Below are positions 53,951 to 62,452 of a DNA stretch of 64,000 bases, in pieces. The DNA comes from Mycolicibacterium fluoranthenivorans (lineage in GTDB: Bacteria > Actinomycetota > Actinomycetes > Mycobacteriales > Mycobacteriaceae): contig NZ_JAANOW010000001.1 in NCBI RefSeq assembly GCF_011758805.1, positions 496,001-560,000 on the forward strand, read 5' to 3'. The position numbers and the translations under genes were made by a program. The stretch's first letter is position 1, and each line of letters starts with the position of its first letter. The notes beneath the pieces are model-generated. The model ran no database searches and had not been told where the DNA came from. It saw only the letters and a list, made by a program, of their open reading frames with translations.

Positions 53951-54763
53951 ATGGACAAGGCGTACTTCGCACGAATCGGCCTCGAATACCCCCTGGGTCC
54001 CAGCCTGGACACCCTGCGGGACATCGTGGCCGCGCACAACCGCTCCATCCCGTTCGAGAACCTCGATCCGCTGATGGGTATCCCCGTGCATGACCTGAGC
54101 GCCGAGGCGCTGTCGGCCAAGCTGGTCGGCCGCCGCCGCGGGGGCTACTGCTACGAGAACAACGGGTTGCTGGCCTATGTGCTGGAGCACCTCGGGTACG
54201 GGGTGGACCGTCTGGCGGGGCGGGTGGTGTGGATGCGGCCACCGGACGCGCCCAAGACCGGGGTCACCCACCACGTGCTGGCCGTCACCGTGCCGGGCGA
54301 AGACGGCCGCTTCCTGGTCGACGTCGGCTTCGGCGGCCAGACGCTGTCCTCGCCGATCAGGTTGGAGGCGGGACCGGTGCAGCGCACCCGCCATGAGCCC
54401 TACCGGCTGGTGGACCACCCCGAGGGCCTGCAACTGCAGACCCAGATCCACGGCGACTGGCTGCCGCTGTACCAGTTCAGCCTGCGCACGCAGCCCCTGG
54501 TCGATCTGAGCATCGGGTCCTGGTATTCGTCGACCTATCCGACGGCGGTCTTCGTGGTCGGGTTGTCGGTCGCCCTGGTCACCGACACCGCGCGGTGGAA
54601 TCTGCGCGGCCGGAACCTGGCCATCCACACCGATGGCAGCACCGAGAAGATCCGCTTGGCATCGGCCGCGGAGGTGCTCGAACAGCTCACCGGCCGGTTC
54701 GGCATCGATCTGGCCGGGCTCGGCGATGTGGAGGCCCGGGTCAGCCAGGTGTTGGACACGTGA
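53951..54763 (+). CDS. nat: Arylamine N-acetyltransferase
   Basis: A 270-residue enzyme transferring acetyl or propionyl groups from CoA to arylamines, hydrazines such as isoniazid, or endogenous acceptors. The catalytic triad is C67 (RRGGYCYENN), H108 (VTHHVLAV) and D125 (FLVDVGFGG). The sequence is close to M. smegmatis NAT throughout. The ATG at 53951 gives the standard length; an upstream ATG at 53882 would add 23 unmatched residues. Its 3' end overlaps the convergent FadE gene by 23 nt. It is not in the HsaABCD context seen in M. tuberculosis. Confidence 0.94.
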   Translation: MDKAYFARIGLEYPLGPSLDTLRDIVAAHNRSIPFENLDPLMGIPVHDLSAEALSAKLVGRRRGGYCYENNGLLAYVLEHLGYGVDRLAGRVVWMRPPDAPKTGVTHHVLAVTVPGEDGRFLVDVGFGGQTLSSPIRLEAGPVQRTRHEPYRLVDHPEGLQLQTQIHGDWLPLYQFSLRTQPLVDLSIGSWYSSTYPTAVFVVGLSVALVTDTARWNLRGRNLAIHTDGSTEKIRLASAAEVLEQLTGRFGIDLAGLGDVEARVSQVLDT

Positions 54764-55730
54764 TGAGCACGTCCCACGGATCGGCGGCGTCCAGCGCCAG
54801 CCGGCCCAGCCGTCGAGCGTGGGAGGCGGTGCTGCCGAACTCATCGCTCCAGCTGCGGGCCCGCATGGTGGCCGACCACAGCTGGTGCTCGATGGTGACG
54901 CCGATGGCGCCGTGCAGTTGGTGGGCGATGGTGGTGACCGGGGTGACGGCCCGCCCGACGGCCACCTTCGCCACGGTCACCGCGTAATCGGCCTGCGGCG
55001 CCGCGAAACCGTATTCGGTGACCGCTGCCGTCGCCAGGTCCGTCGCTGCGCGGGCGCGTTCGATCTCGCCGGCCATGGCGGCAAGGGAATGCTGGACCGC
55101 CTGGAACTTGCTCAGCGCCCGGCCGAACTGCACCCGCTCCGACGTGTGCGCGACGGTCAGCTCCAACGCGGAATCGAAGGCGCCGACGATCTGTACGCAG
55201 CGCGCCCATGCGCCGCGGCGCGCCAGTTCGTCACCGATCGCGGTGTCCAGGCGCTGCAGGCCGACGGTGTCGTAGGCCAGGGTGCCGCGCGGCTCGCCGG
55301 CCAGATTGTGGCCGTCGGTGATCTGCGGATCCGCCGCCAGCCCCACCGAGAGGCCGTCCGCCGATCGGTCGGCGACGACGACGGTCGCCGCACGCGGCCA
55401 GGGCACGCCGGTCGCGGTACCGCCGGTGCCGATCGCCACCGTCAGCGGCCCGGTCTCGGGCACCGCGATCCCCGCCTGCTGCGCCAGCCAGCCGGCCAGC
55501 AGGTCCGTTTCGGCGATCGGGACGGCCGCGGCGTAGCGGGCCAGGCCGCCGAGCACCACTGCCGATTCGGCCGGGCCGGCGCCCTGCTCGGTGGTGAGCC
55601 GGCTCAACCCGGTCTCGTCCAGGTTCTGCCACAGTTCGGCATCGAAAACCTCAGGGAGCCTACGCTTCCCGAAGTTGGCGTCATAGGACCGGCGGCCGAT
55701 GTCCTCGACCAGCGCAGCGAGCTCATCCAT
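54741..55730 (-). CDS. Acyl-CoA dehydrogenase, short subunit of a probable heteromeric pair
   Basis: A 329-residue, N-terminally reduced acyl-CoA dehydrogenase. It has the C-terminal helical domain (AHTSERVQFGRALSKFQAVQHSLAAMAGEIE, QLHGAIGVTIEHQLWSATMRARSW) but a weak middle beta domain. Mycobacterial FadE pairs of this type form alpha2-beta2 tetramers in which only some subunits bind FAD. The ATG at 55730 lies 2 bp after the stop of the long-subunit gene. Confidence 0.85.
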   Translation of the reverse strand: MDELAALVEDIGRRSYDANFGKRRLPEVFDAELWQNLDETGLSRLTTEQGAGPAESAVVLGGLARYAAAVPIAETDLLAGWLAQQAGIAVPETGPLTVAIGTGGTATGVPWPRAATVVVADRSADGLSVGLAADPQITDGHNLAGEPRGTLAYDTVGLQRLDTAIGDELARRGAWARCVQIVGAFDSALELTVAHTSERVQFGRALSKFQAVQHSLAAMAGEIERARAATDLATAAVTEYGFAAPQADYAVTVAKVAVGRAVTPVTTIAHQLHGAIGVTIEHQLWSATMRARSWSDEFGSTASHARRLGRLALDAADPWDVLITCPTPG

Positions 55731-55732
55731 GG

Positions 55733-56875
55733 CTAGCGCACCCCCAGACCGCGGGCGATCACACCGCGCAGCACCTCGTTGGTCCCGCCGCGCAGCGTGA
55801 ACATCGGCGAATGCAGCCGCGCCGTGTCCAGCACGGCACGCAGCCCGCCGGGATCGTCCACCGACTCGAGCAGATCGGCGCACAGTTCCACCGACTCCTG
55901 CTCGAAGCGGGTGCCCAGATCCTTCACCAGGGCGGCCCGGGTGGCCGCATCGCGTCCGGCGGCCAGATCGCGCGCCACCGCCACCGACAGCTGACGGAGC
56001 GACATCGCGCGGCCCAACAGGTCACCCACGGCGGTCGCGGTGCGGTCGTCGACATCGGGACCCAGCGCGCGGATCACGCCGAAGATCAGGATCGCGGTCG
56101 ACAGGATCCGTTCGGGGCCACTGCGCTCGAAGCCCAGCTCGGCGGTGACCTGATGCCAGCCGTCGCCCACCTGACCCAGCACGTCACCGTCGCCGACCCT
56201 CACCTCCGCGAAGGTTACCTCGTTGAAGTGGTGGTGCCCGTCCAGCGTGACGATCGGGCTGATCGTCACGCCGGGGGAATCCAGCGCGACGATGAACTGG
56301 CTGAAACCGGCGTGCCGGTGCTCGGGATCCAGCGGACTGGTGCGGGCCAGCACGATCGCGACATGTGCGCGATGGCCGCCGCTGGTCCACACCTTCGTCC
56401 CGTTGAGCACCCAGCCGCCGTCGGTGCGGGTGGCCCGGGTGGCGGTCGCCGCCAGATCCGATCCGGCGCCGTGCTCACTCATGCCGATCGCCGAATACAG
56501 CCGGCCCGCCGCGATCTGCGGCAACAGCCGGCGGCGCTGCTCTTCGGACCCGTAGGACAGCAGCGACGGCGCCACCTGCCGGTCGGCGAACCAGTGCGCG
56601 GCCACCGGCGCGCCCTGGCCGAGCAGTTCCTCGGTCACCACGTAGCGGTGCAGGAAGCCCTGCCCGTGGCCGCCGTACTCGGATGGGATGGTCAGCCCGA
56701 CATAGCCGGCGTCGGCCAGCCGCTCGCTGAAACCGGCATCCCAACTGGTCAGCCACGAGTCGATCTGGGGTTCCCAGCCGTGCGCCGCCCGGTCGGAGGT
56801 GATGAACCGCCGGACCGAAGCCCGCAGTTCGGCCAGGTCACCGTCGTTGGCGCACAGCGCTTCGAATTCGCTCAC
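55733..56875 (-). CDS. Acyl-CoA dehydrogenase, long subunit of a probable heteromeric pair
   Basis: A 380-residue acyl-CoA dehydrogenase with all three domains: N-terminal helices (TIPSEYGGHGQGFLHRYVVTEEL), FAD/substrate beta domain (YSAIGMSEHGAGSDLAATATR, LNGTKVWTSGGHRAH) and C-terminal domain ending in MFTLRGGTNEVLRGVIARGLG. It starts with GTG at 56875, 15 bp from the divergent DHFR-like gene. It is coupled to the short subunit behind it. The acyl chain is unknown; such pairs often act on sterol side chains. Confidence 0.87.
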   Translation of the reverse strand: MSEFEALCANDGDLAELRASVRRFITSDRAAHGWEPQIDSWLTSWDAGFSERLADAGYVGLTIPSEYGGHGQGFLHRYVVTEELLGQGAPVAAHWFADRQVAPSLLSYGSEEQRRRLLPQIAAGRLYSAIGMSEHGAGSDLAATATRATRTDGGWVLNGTKVWTSGGHRAHVAIVLARTSPLDPEHRHAGFSQFIVALDSPGVTISPIVTLDGHHHFNEVTFAEVRVGDGDVLGQVGDGWHQVTAELGFERSGPERILSTAILIFGVIRALGPDVDDRTATAVGDLLGRAMSLRQLSVAVARDLAAGRDAATRAALVKDLGTRFEQESVELCADLLESVDDPGGLRAVLDTARLHSPMFTLRGGTNEVLRGVIARGLGVR

Positions 56876-56890
56876 TGCCGAGGAGTCTAG

Positions 56891-57451
56891 ATGTCGGTGA
56901 GCGGGCCCATACTCGCGGTCATGGCCACCGTCTACTACACCGCGTCCAGTCTGGATGGATTCATCGTCGACGACCACGACAGCCTGGACTGGCTGCTCAC
57001 CCGGGACATCGACGCTGCCGGGCCGTTCGGCTACGAAGCGTTCGCCGCTTCGGTGGGGGCGCTGGTGATGGGGTCGCAGACCTACGAGTGGCTGGTGCGC
57101 AACCAGGAAGGTGACTGGATGTACGAACAGCCGTCCTGGGTGCTGACGAGCCGCCCGGGCATCGTCGCCGACGGGCACCCGGTCCGGGTCTTCCACGGCG
57201 ATGTCACCGAGTTGCATCCGCAGCTGTCGGCCGCGGCGGGAGATCGCCACATATGGGTCGTCGGCGGTGGGGTGGTGGCCGCGCAGTTCGTCGAGGCCGG
57301 GCTGGTGGACGAGATGATCGTGAGTTATGCGCCGTGCACGCTCGGTAGGGGCGCGCCGGTACTGCCGGTGCGCTCGGAGTGGACGCTGACCAAGTCGGCG
57401 GTCAATGGCGAGTTCATCTGTGCACGTTGGGTTGCCGCTCCGGTGGACTGA
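56891..57451 (+). CDS. Dihydrofolate reductase-family (RibD C-terminal-like) protein
   Basis: A 186-residue protein of the RibD_C/DHFR-like superfamily. It has YYTASSLDGFIVDDHDSLDW at about residues 15-34, ALVMGSQTYEWLV, WVLTSRPGIV and the NADPH-binding IWVVGGGVVAAQFVEAGLVDEMIV. Such proteins are stand-alone NADPH reductases of unknown substrate and are not true folate enzymes. The ATG at 56891 is kept because GAGGAG lies 6 nt upstream; ATG 56921 has no such site. Confidence 0.85.
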   Translation: MSVSGPILAVMATVYYTASSLDGFIVDDHDSLDWLLTRDIDAAGPFGYEAFAASVGALVMGSQTYEWLVRNQEGDWMYEQPSWVLTSRPGIVADGHPVRVFHGDVTELHPQLSAAAGDRHIWVVGGGVVAAQFVEAGLVDEMIVSYAPCTLGRGAPVLPVRSEWTLTKSAVNGEFICARWVAAPVD

Positions 57452-58119
57452 CCTCACACCCGCCGCGACTTGTGGCAACTCCGGAGGCACACCGAGGTGG
57501 CTGCGCGTCCGCCGTGGTCCCCGCCGGACCGCAGCGGTGGACGGTGTCGCTCGTGCCGGCGGTGCATTTTGCTGAACCCGACGTCGTGTGCGGTGACCGT
57601 CGTACGTCGCGGGCGGGGCACATATTGCGCCGCTGACTCGCGCCGGTATACCTGCGGCCCGTTCCGCGTGCTGGCGAACGGCGGTGCTCCGATGACGCGG
57701 TTTGCAAGAGCATTGTGCTCATGAAAAGCCTTGGACGAGAAGGTGATAAGAAGTTGTGATGGAATTTGCCGAAATCGGATGCGTGGCCTGCGTCCTGGGC
57801 ATCGCCGGCCGCGGATCACCGTCTCGGCGTTGCTGGCGTACCGATATCCGGTGTTTTCAGGGTGTTTCCGCCTTCTGAATTGCTCTTTGCTGGTTCAACT
57901 AATCGCGGCGTTGGAGTGTGCCGGGCACACGACTATCCGCGATGTGCGGCGCGGCGGAAGGTTCGCGATCAGCGAACTATTGAACCGTATTGCAGACGAA
58001 ACGTCTTGGTGGAAAATGGCTTTCAGCGGCATCGCGGCGGTCCGGCCGACGCGGGGGTCTGGCGGAAAGAAGTTTGCCCGAGTTTTTCAGCTAACTCCGC
58101 ACGGTGACGGGAAGTAATT
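57452..58119. other. Long region without a convincing gene
   Basis: About 670 bp with no open frame having mycobacterial codon bias or recognisable protein motifs. The longest plus-strand frame (57731-58117) is Cys- and Arg-rich with no start signal. The second half is visibly less GC-rich than its surroundings, with runs such as TGGTGGAAAATGG and GAGTTTTTCAG. It could be a decayed gene, a non-coding RNA locus or an island scar. It ends at a possible -10, TACGCT (58120-58125), for the secreted-protein gene. Confidence 0.5.
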
Positions 58120-58176
58120 TACGCTGCTGCCAATGTCGACGCATCGGCGCCGGCGCACAGGGCGAAGGAGACGAGC

Positions 58177-59139
58177 ATGAAAGCTGCCGGGTACGTCGGG
58201 CGCGTGGGCGGTCTGGCCGTGGCGCTGGGTATCGGTGCGGCGGTGACTCTCGGATGCGGCACCGCTGCCGCGGATTCCACCGAGTCGTCCCAGGGTGCAT
58301 CCTCGGCATCCTCGGCATCCGCCGCGTCCGGACCGTCGGCCACCAAACCGGCCGACGGCGCCAAGACCCCCGGCGGGAAACGGCGCAACGGCAGCGGTGC
58401 GGTCAAGAACGACAGCGCGACGTCCAAGGATGACAGCGCCTCGTCGACCACGCGCAAGCCCCGCAAGCGCACCACCGTGGCCAGCTCGTCAGGCAAGGAC
58501 AGCGGATCGGCATCGGAGACGAGCGCAGAATCGTCTCCGGGGCAAGATGTCTCGGATACCTCGAGTGGCGTGCCGAAGGTGGGTGCGGTGACGGTGCAGT
58601 CGCCGACCGGGACCGAGGTGGCCGCGGCGATCAAGCCGGCGAAGGTGAGCAGGAAAGCCGCCCCGGCCGATCCGGCCACACCGCCACCGGCGCCCGCAGA
58701 GCTGCTGCTCCTCGGCGCATCGCGCAAGCTCGGCGGTGGGCACTCCGGCGTCGCCAGCACCGCGAAGGTGGCCACCACCACGACGTCGAAGGTCGCGGCA
58801 GCCAGCGCCACGACAGCGGTGGCCAAGACCGCGACAGCCGCTGCCAGCGTGACCACGGCCACCACCGCCACGACGGCGACGACTGCCACCACGGCCACTG
58901 ACCCGTTGGCGACGCTGAAAAAGGTTGCACCGTATCTGAAATACGTCAAGGCTGCGGTGACGGCGGCGCAGACGATAGTCCAGAACACCTTGACCTATGT
59001 GACCACCAACACGTCGGTGAACCTCGGCTCCGCGACCGCGGCGGTCGTCGGTGCGCTGCAGACGCTGGACTCGAAGTTGAGCACTGTCGCGCAGACTGTC
59101 GACGTCCTGGTGAAACTTGCCGATCTGCTCGGCTACTAG
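58177..59139 (+). CDS. Secreted low-complexity Ser/Ala/Thr-rich protein
   Basis: A 320-residue exported protein. The N-terminus YVGRVGGLAVALGIGAAVTLG followed by GTAAADS is a Sec signal of the type shared by many large mycobacterial surface proteins. Residues 35-175 are Ser-, Ala-, Lys- and Pro-rich and probably disordered. Residues 200-245 form a Thr/Ala repeat (ATT and TAT units). The last 75 residues (LATLKKVAPYLKYVKAAVTA, LQTLDSKLSTVAQTVDVLVK) are helical and amphipathic. The ATG at 58177 has GAAGGAGA upstream. No enzymatic domain is seen. Confidence 0.75.
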   Translation: MKAAGYVGRVGGLAVALGIGAAVTLGCGTAAADSTESSQGASSASSASAASGPSATKPADGAKTPGGKRRNGSGAVKNDSATSKDDSASSTTRKPRKRTTVASSSGKDSGSASETSAESSPGQDVSDTSSGVPKVGAVTVQSPTGTEVAAAIKPAKVSRKAAPADPATPPPAPAELLLLGASRKLGGGHSGVASTAKVATTTTSKVAAASATTAVAKTATAAASVTTATTATTATTATTATDPLATLKKVAPYLKYVKAAVTAAQTIVQNTLTYVTTNTSVNLGSATAAVVGALQTLDSKLSTVAQTVDVLVKLADLLGY

Positions 59140-59759
59140 CGACCGGGTATTCCGTACACTCGCACGAATTCCCTTGACTTGATCAGGAATTCGAGTTGGT
59201 GACCGACCTGGTGCAGTGGTTCGGGGGTGCGTGTAGACCGGCACAGCACCACCGCGCCCTCCAGTGCGGCGATGCACATGACGGCCAGTGATTCGGCATC
59301 GGCGGACTCGAAACCGTCCCTGCGAAAGGTCTGACTCAGCGCGTCGCGCCACCGCGCGAAGATCTCGCCGGCCGCAGTGGCCAGGACGGAGTCATCCTCG
59401 GTGGAGCTGATGGCTGCCGCCATCACCGGGCAGCCTGCGGTGTACGCACTGCCCGCCAGGGCGCGTTCCCAGAAGGCGACGAACTGTCGCACCAGGGCTA
59501 TGCCGCCGCGGTCGGCGGCGGCGTCGATGACCTCGGTGAGGGAATCCCCGGCATAGTTCAGTGCCTCGATGAGCAGCTGGCTGCGGCCCTGGGGGAAGTG
59601 GTAGTAGACCGAACCGCGCGGTGCGCCGCTGCGCGCCAGGACCTCGTCGATGGTGACCCCGGCCGCGCCGCGTTCGCGCAGGACGTCGACCGCGGTGACG
59701 AGCATCGCGCGCCGCGTGGACCCGCGTTTGCGGGTCAGGCCGCCCGCGACGGACGCCAC
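59136..59759 (-). CDS. TetR-family transcriptional regulator
   Basis: A 207-residue TetR regulator if started at GTG 59759. A longer form from GTG 59834 would add 25 Pro/Gly-rich residues of low value. The HTH is AAGVTIDEVLARSGAPRGSVYYHF, and the C-terminal ligand domain contains GCPVMAAAISSTEDDS, typical of the LmrA/YxaF-like group. Its stop overlaps that of the convergent secreted-protein gene by 4 nt. Its target may be the FadE5-like gene across the 345-bp divergent gap. Confidence 0.85.
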   Translation of the reverse strand: MASVAGGLTRKRGSTRRAMLVTAVDVLRERGAAGVTIDEVLARSGAPRGSVYYHFPQGRSQLLIEALNYAGDSLTEVIDAAADRGGIALVRQFVAFWERALAGSAYTAGCPVMAAAISSTEDDSVLATAAGEIFARWRDALSQTFRRDGFESADAESLAVMCIAALEGAVVLCRSTRTPEPLHQVGHQLEFLIKSREFVRVYGIPGR

Positions 59760-60104
59760 GGCATGGTGCGCGGGTTGAGTCGTGCCCGGACCCGGTCCAA
59801 GGTACGGCGGGGCTGGTCCACCTGGTGTGTGCACCGGTGGCCGGCGACGTTGAGCTCGATGAGCAACATCGTGTGCCTCCTATCTATGGCATCGAGCATA
59901 AACCAGGAACACATCGTCGGCCATCTGCTATCCCGTCAAAACACCTGGTAGTGGATGAACAACCGATGAACACCCGCGCGGGTACCGTCGGCAGATCGAG
60001 AGAATATGGTGCTTTGCATAGTTGGCTCGTCGGAACTGACCGGCGGGATGACCACCCTGGGCGATTCCCAGGGCGTTGACCGCGTCGGCCGATAGGCTCG
60101 CCTC
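59760..60104. promoter_or_regulatory. Divergent intergenic region between tetR and the FadE5-like gene
   Basis: 345 bp with no open frame of merit. TAGGCT (60093-60098) is a TANNNT -10 lying 6 nt before the ATG at 60105, predicting a leaderless transcript. A small inverted repeat CCCTGGG...CCCAGGG (60055-60061 and 60067-60073) sits just upstream, where the -35 would fall, and may be a regulator site. Confidence 0.45.
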
Positions 60105-61934
60105 ATGGGGCACTACCGCAGCAATGTCAGGGATCTCGAGTTCAACCTGTTCGAGGTCTACGCACTCGAAAAGATCTTGGCCACAGGCCAGTTCGGTGAT
60201 CTCGACGGCGAATCGGTCCGGCAGATGCTCGGCGAGGCCGGCCGTCTCGCGGAGGGCCCCCTGGCAGAGGCCTTCGCCGAGACCGACCGTCATCCGCCGA
60301 CCTTCGACCCCGAGTCCCATGTGGTCAGCATTCCCGAGCCGTTCAAGAAGTCGCTGCGGGCGTGGCAGTCCGGCGAATGGTTCCGGATCGGCTTGGAGGA
60401 GAGTGTCGGCGGGGTACCTGCACCGGCGATGCTGGCGTGGGCCATCAACGAATTCGCGCTCGGCGCCCAGCCCGCGGCCTTCATGTACCTCGCCGGACCG
60501 GTGCTGGCGAGCATCCTCTACGAAATCGGTAACGAACAGCAGCGGCAGTGGGCCGTCCAGTCGGTCGAGCGGAACTGGGGCGCGACCATGGTGCTGACCG
60601 AGCCCGACGCCGGCTCCGATGTGGGTGCGGGCCGCACCAAGGCCACCCAGCAGCCCGACGGCACCTGGCACCTGGACGGGGTCAAGCGGTTCATCACCAA
60701 CGGTGACACCGACGACCTGTTCGAGAACATCCTGCATATGGTGCTGGCCCGGCCGGACGGTGCCGGGCCCGGGACCAAGGGGTTGTCCCTGTTCGTGGTG
60801 CCCAAGTTCATCCCGGACGACGACGGAGCGCCGGGGCAGCGCAACGGGGTCTTCGTCACCGGGCTGGAACACAAGATGGGGCTCAAGGCGTCGGCGACCT
60901 GCGAGCTGACCTTCGGCCAGCACGGGGTACCGGCGGTCGGCTGGCTGGTGGGCGATGCCCACAGCGGTATCGCGCAGATGTTCAAGATCATCGAGTACGC
61001 GCGAATGATGGTCGGCACCAAGGCGATATCCACCCTGTCCACCGGATATCTGAACGCGCTGGAGTACGCCAAGACCCGGATCCAGGGCGCCGACATGACC
61101 GAGATGTCGAACAAGACGGCGCCGCGGGTGACCATCCTGCACCACCCGGACGTGCGCCGAGCCCTGCTCGTGCAGAAGTCCTACGCCGAAGGGTTGCGGG
61201 CGCTCTACCTGTTCACCGCCGCGCACCAGGATCCGGCGGCGGCCGCCATCGTGTCCGGAGCCGATGAGGCGATGGCCGAGCGGGTCAACGACCTGCTGCT
61301 GCCGATCGTCAAGGGGGTGGGATCCGAGCGCGCCTACCAGTGCCTGACCGAATCGCTGCAGACCTTCGGCGGCTCGGGCTTCCTGCAGGATTACCCGGTC
61401 GAGCAGTACATCCGCGATGCCAAGATCGACTCGCTCTACGAAGGCACCACCGCCATCCAGGCGCAGGACTTCTTCTTCCGCAAGATCGCCCGCGATCAGG
61501 GCGGGGCGCTGTCCCATGTGGTCGGGCGCATCCAGGCGTTCCTCGACCGCGACAACGCCAGACCGGAAGTGGCCGACGGGCGCGCGCTGTTGCGGACGGC
61601 GCTGGCGGATGTGACGGCGATGGTCACCGCCATGACGGGATATCTGATGGGCTCGCAGGAGAATTCGCGTGAGCTCTACCGGGTCGGGCTCTCCTCGGTG
61701 CCCTTCCTGCTCGCCGTCGGCGACCTGTTCATCGGCTGGTTGCTGTTGGAGCACGCCGAGATCGCCCATGCCGCGCTGGACAGCGCCACCGATCGCGACC
61801 GCGATTTCTACCTCGGCAAGATCGGCGCGGCGGACTTCTTCGCCGGGCACGTGCTGCCGCGGCTGGCATCGGACCGGGCGGTCATCGAGGCGATGGGGCT
61901 GGCGCCGATGGAGCTGCCCGAAGGGGCGTTCTAG
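60105..61934 (+). CDS. FadE5-like acyl-CoA dehydrogenase
   Basis: A 609-residue four-domain acyl-CoA dehydrogenase of the FadE5 type. It starts [20 protein letters not shown], almost as in mycobacterial FadE5 (611 residues), and shares [48 protein letters not shown] and [21 protein letters not shown]. FadE5 accepts a broad range of acyl-CoA chain lengths. Differences across the N-terminal 150 residues suggest a paralogue rather than FadE5 itself. A large inverted repeat follows the stop. Confidence 0.9.
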   Translation: MGHYRSNVRDLEFNLFEVYALEKILATGQFGDLDGESVRQMLGEAGRLAEGPLAEAFAETDRHPPTFDPESHVVSIPEPFKKSLRAWQSGEWFRIGLEESVGGVPAPAMLAWAINEFALGAQPAAFMYLAGPVLASILYEIGNEQQRQWAVQSVERNWGATMVLTEPDAGSDVGAGRTKATQQPDGTWHLDGVKRFITNGDTDDLFENILHMVLARPDGAGPGTKGLSLFVVPKFIPDDDGAPGQRNGVFVTGLEHKMGLKASATCELTFGQHGVPAVGWLVGDAHSGIAQMFKIIEYARMMVGTKAISTLSTGYLNALEYAKTRIQGADMTEMSNKTAPRVTILHHPDVRRALLVQKSYAEGLRALYLFTAAHQDPAAAAIVSGADEAMAERVNDLLLPIVKGVGSERAYQCLTESLQTFGGSGFLQDYPVEQYIRDAKIDSLYEGTTAIQAQDFFFRKIARDQGGALSHVVGRIQAFLDRDNARPEVADGRALLRTALADVTAMVTAMTGYLMGSQENSRELYRVGLSSVPFLLAVGDLFIGWLLLEHAEIAHAALDSATDRDRDFYLGKIGAADFFAGHVLPRLASDRAVIEAMGLAPMELPEGAF

Positions 61935-61950
61935 GGGCACGCCGCCGGCG

Positions 61951-62031
61951 GTGCTCCAGCGAGATCGACCGCAGGGTTGTTGATCTGGTTCCTCAGCCCC
62001 CACGACCCTCACGTCGATCTCGCTGGAGCAC
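61951..62031. repeat. Inverted repeat with 19-bp perfect arms
   Basis: GTGCTCCAGCGAGATCGAC (61951-61969) recurs as its exact complement at 62013-62031, separated by 43 bp. It begins 17 bp after the FadE5-like stop and lies before the toxin module. It may be a Rho-independent-like terminator without a T tract, or an end-repeat of a small non-coding element. Confidence 0.7.
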
Positions 62032-62140
62032 GCGGAAGAGGTGGGTCTTCCGCAGGAGACCGACGCACGAATTGGTGTCCGACGGATGCGACCGCACTGC
62101 CTAAAATGAACGCCAGCTGTGAAAGTAGGGGGTGAAGTCG

Positions 62141-62443
62141 GTGGGCGAGCCGTTACGGGTTGATCCAGAAGAGTTGGGTATGACCGCGGGTCAGTTGGAG
62201 GGACACGGTGTTACCTTCGCGGCTGATCACGAGGCTGCGCACACTAAGGCTGCCGGAGTAACTCTGGGCGCAGCATCTGGCGTGGCGCTGGCCGGGATGC
62301 TGTCGGCATGGGAAGAAGAGCGTGCCCAGTTTGGTGCGGTGTTCACAGGTCACGCCGATGCGCATCGGGAGGCCGCCGATCGATACGTGCAAGGTGATGC
62401 CGGAGGGGCCGCAGACATCGACGGCGCTGCGTCGTCGATGTAG
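62141..62443 (+). CDS. Small WXG100/EspC-like type VII secretion-associated protein
   Basis: A 100-residue helical protein; start at GTG 62141 with AGGGGG about 8 nt upstream (GTG 62132 is an alternative). VDPEELGMTAGQLEGHG at the start, and the central SAWEEERAQFGAVF and HADAHREAADRYVQGD helices, fit the EspC/DUF2580-like helical-hairpin proteins that accompany type VII secreted toxins. It is first of a tight gene set, with the next start 9 bp after its stop. It is likely a secretion partner or chaperone for the toxin. Confidence 0.7.
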   Translation: MGEPLRVDPEELGMTAGQLEGHGVTFAADHEAAHTKAAGVTLGAASGVALAGMLSAWEEERAQFGAVFTGHADAHREAADRYVQGDAGGAADIDGAASSM

Positions 62444-62452
62444 GCACCTCGA

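Noticed and set aside
57731..58117. 128-residue frame in the gene-poor stretch
   Set aside because: No start signal, unusual Cys/Arg content and no recognisable motif; kept only as part of the unexplained region.
58840..58905. Tandem triplet-like repeat considered as a CRISPR or minisatellite
   Set aside because: It is a Thr/Ala codon repeat within the secreted-protein gene; there are no spacers or conserved repeat units.
59928..62012. 694-residue minus-strand frame opposite the FadE5-like gene
   Set aside because: Composition is typical of an antisense shadow, and the plus strand matches FadE5 along its whole length.
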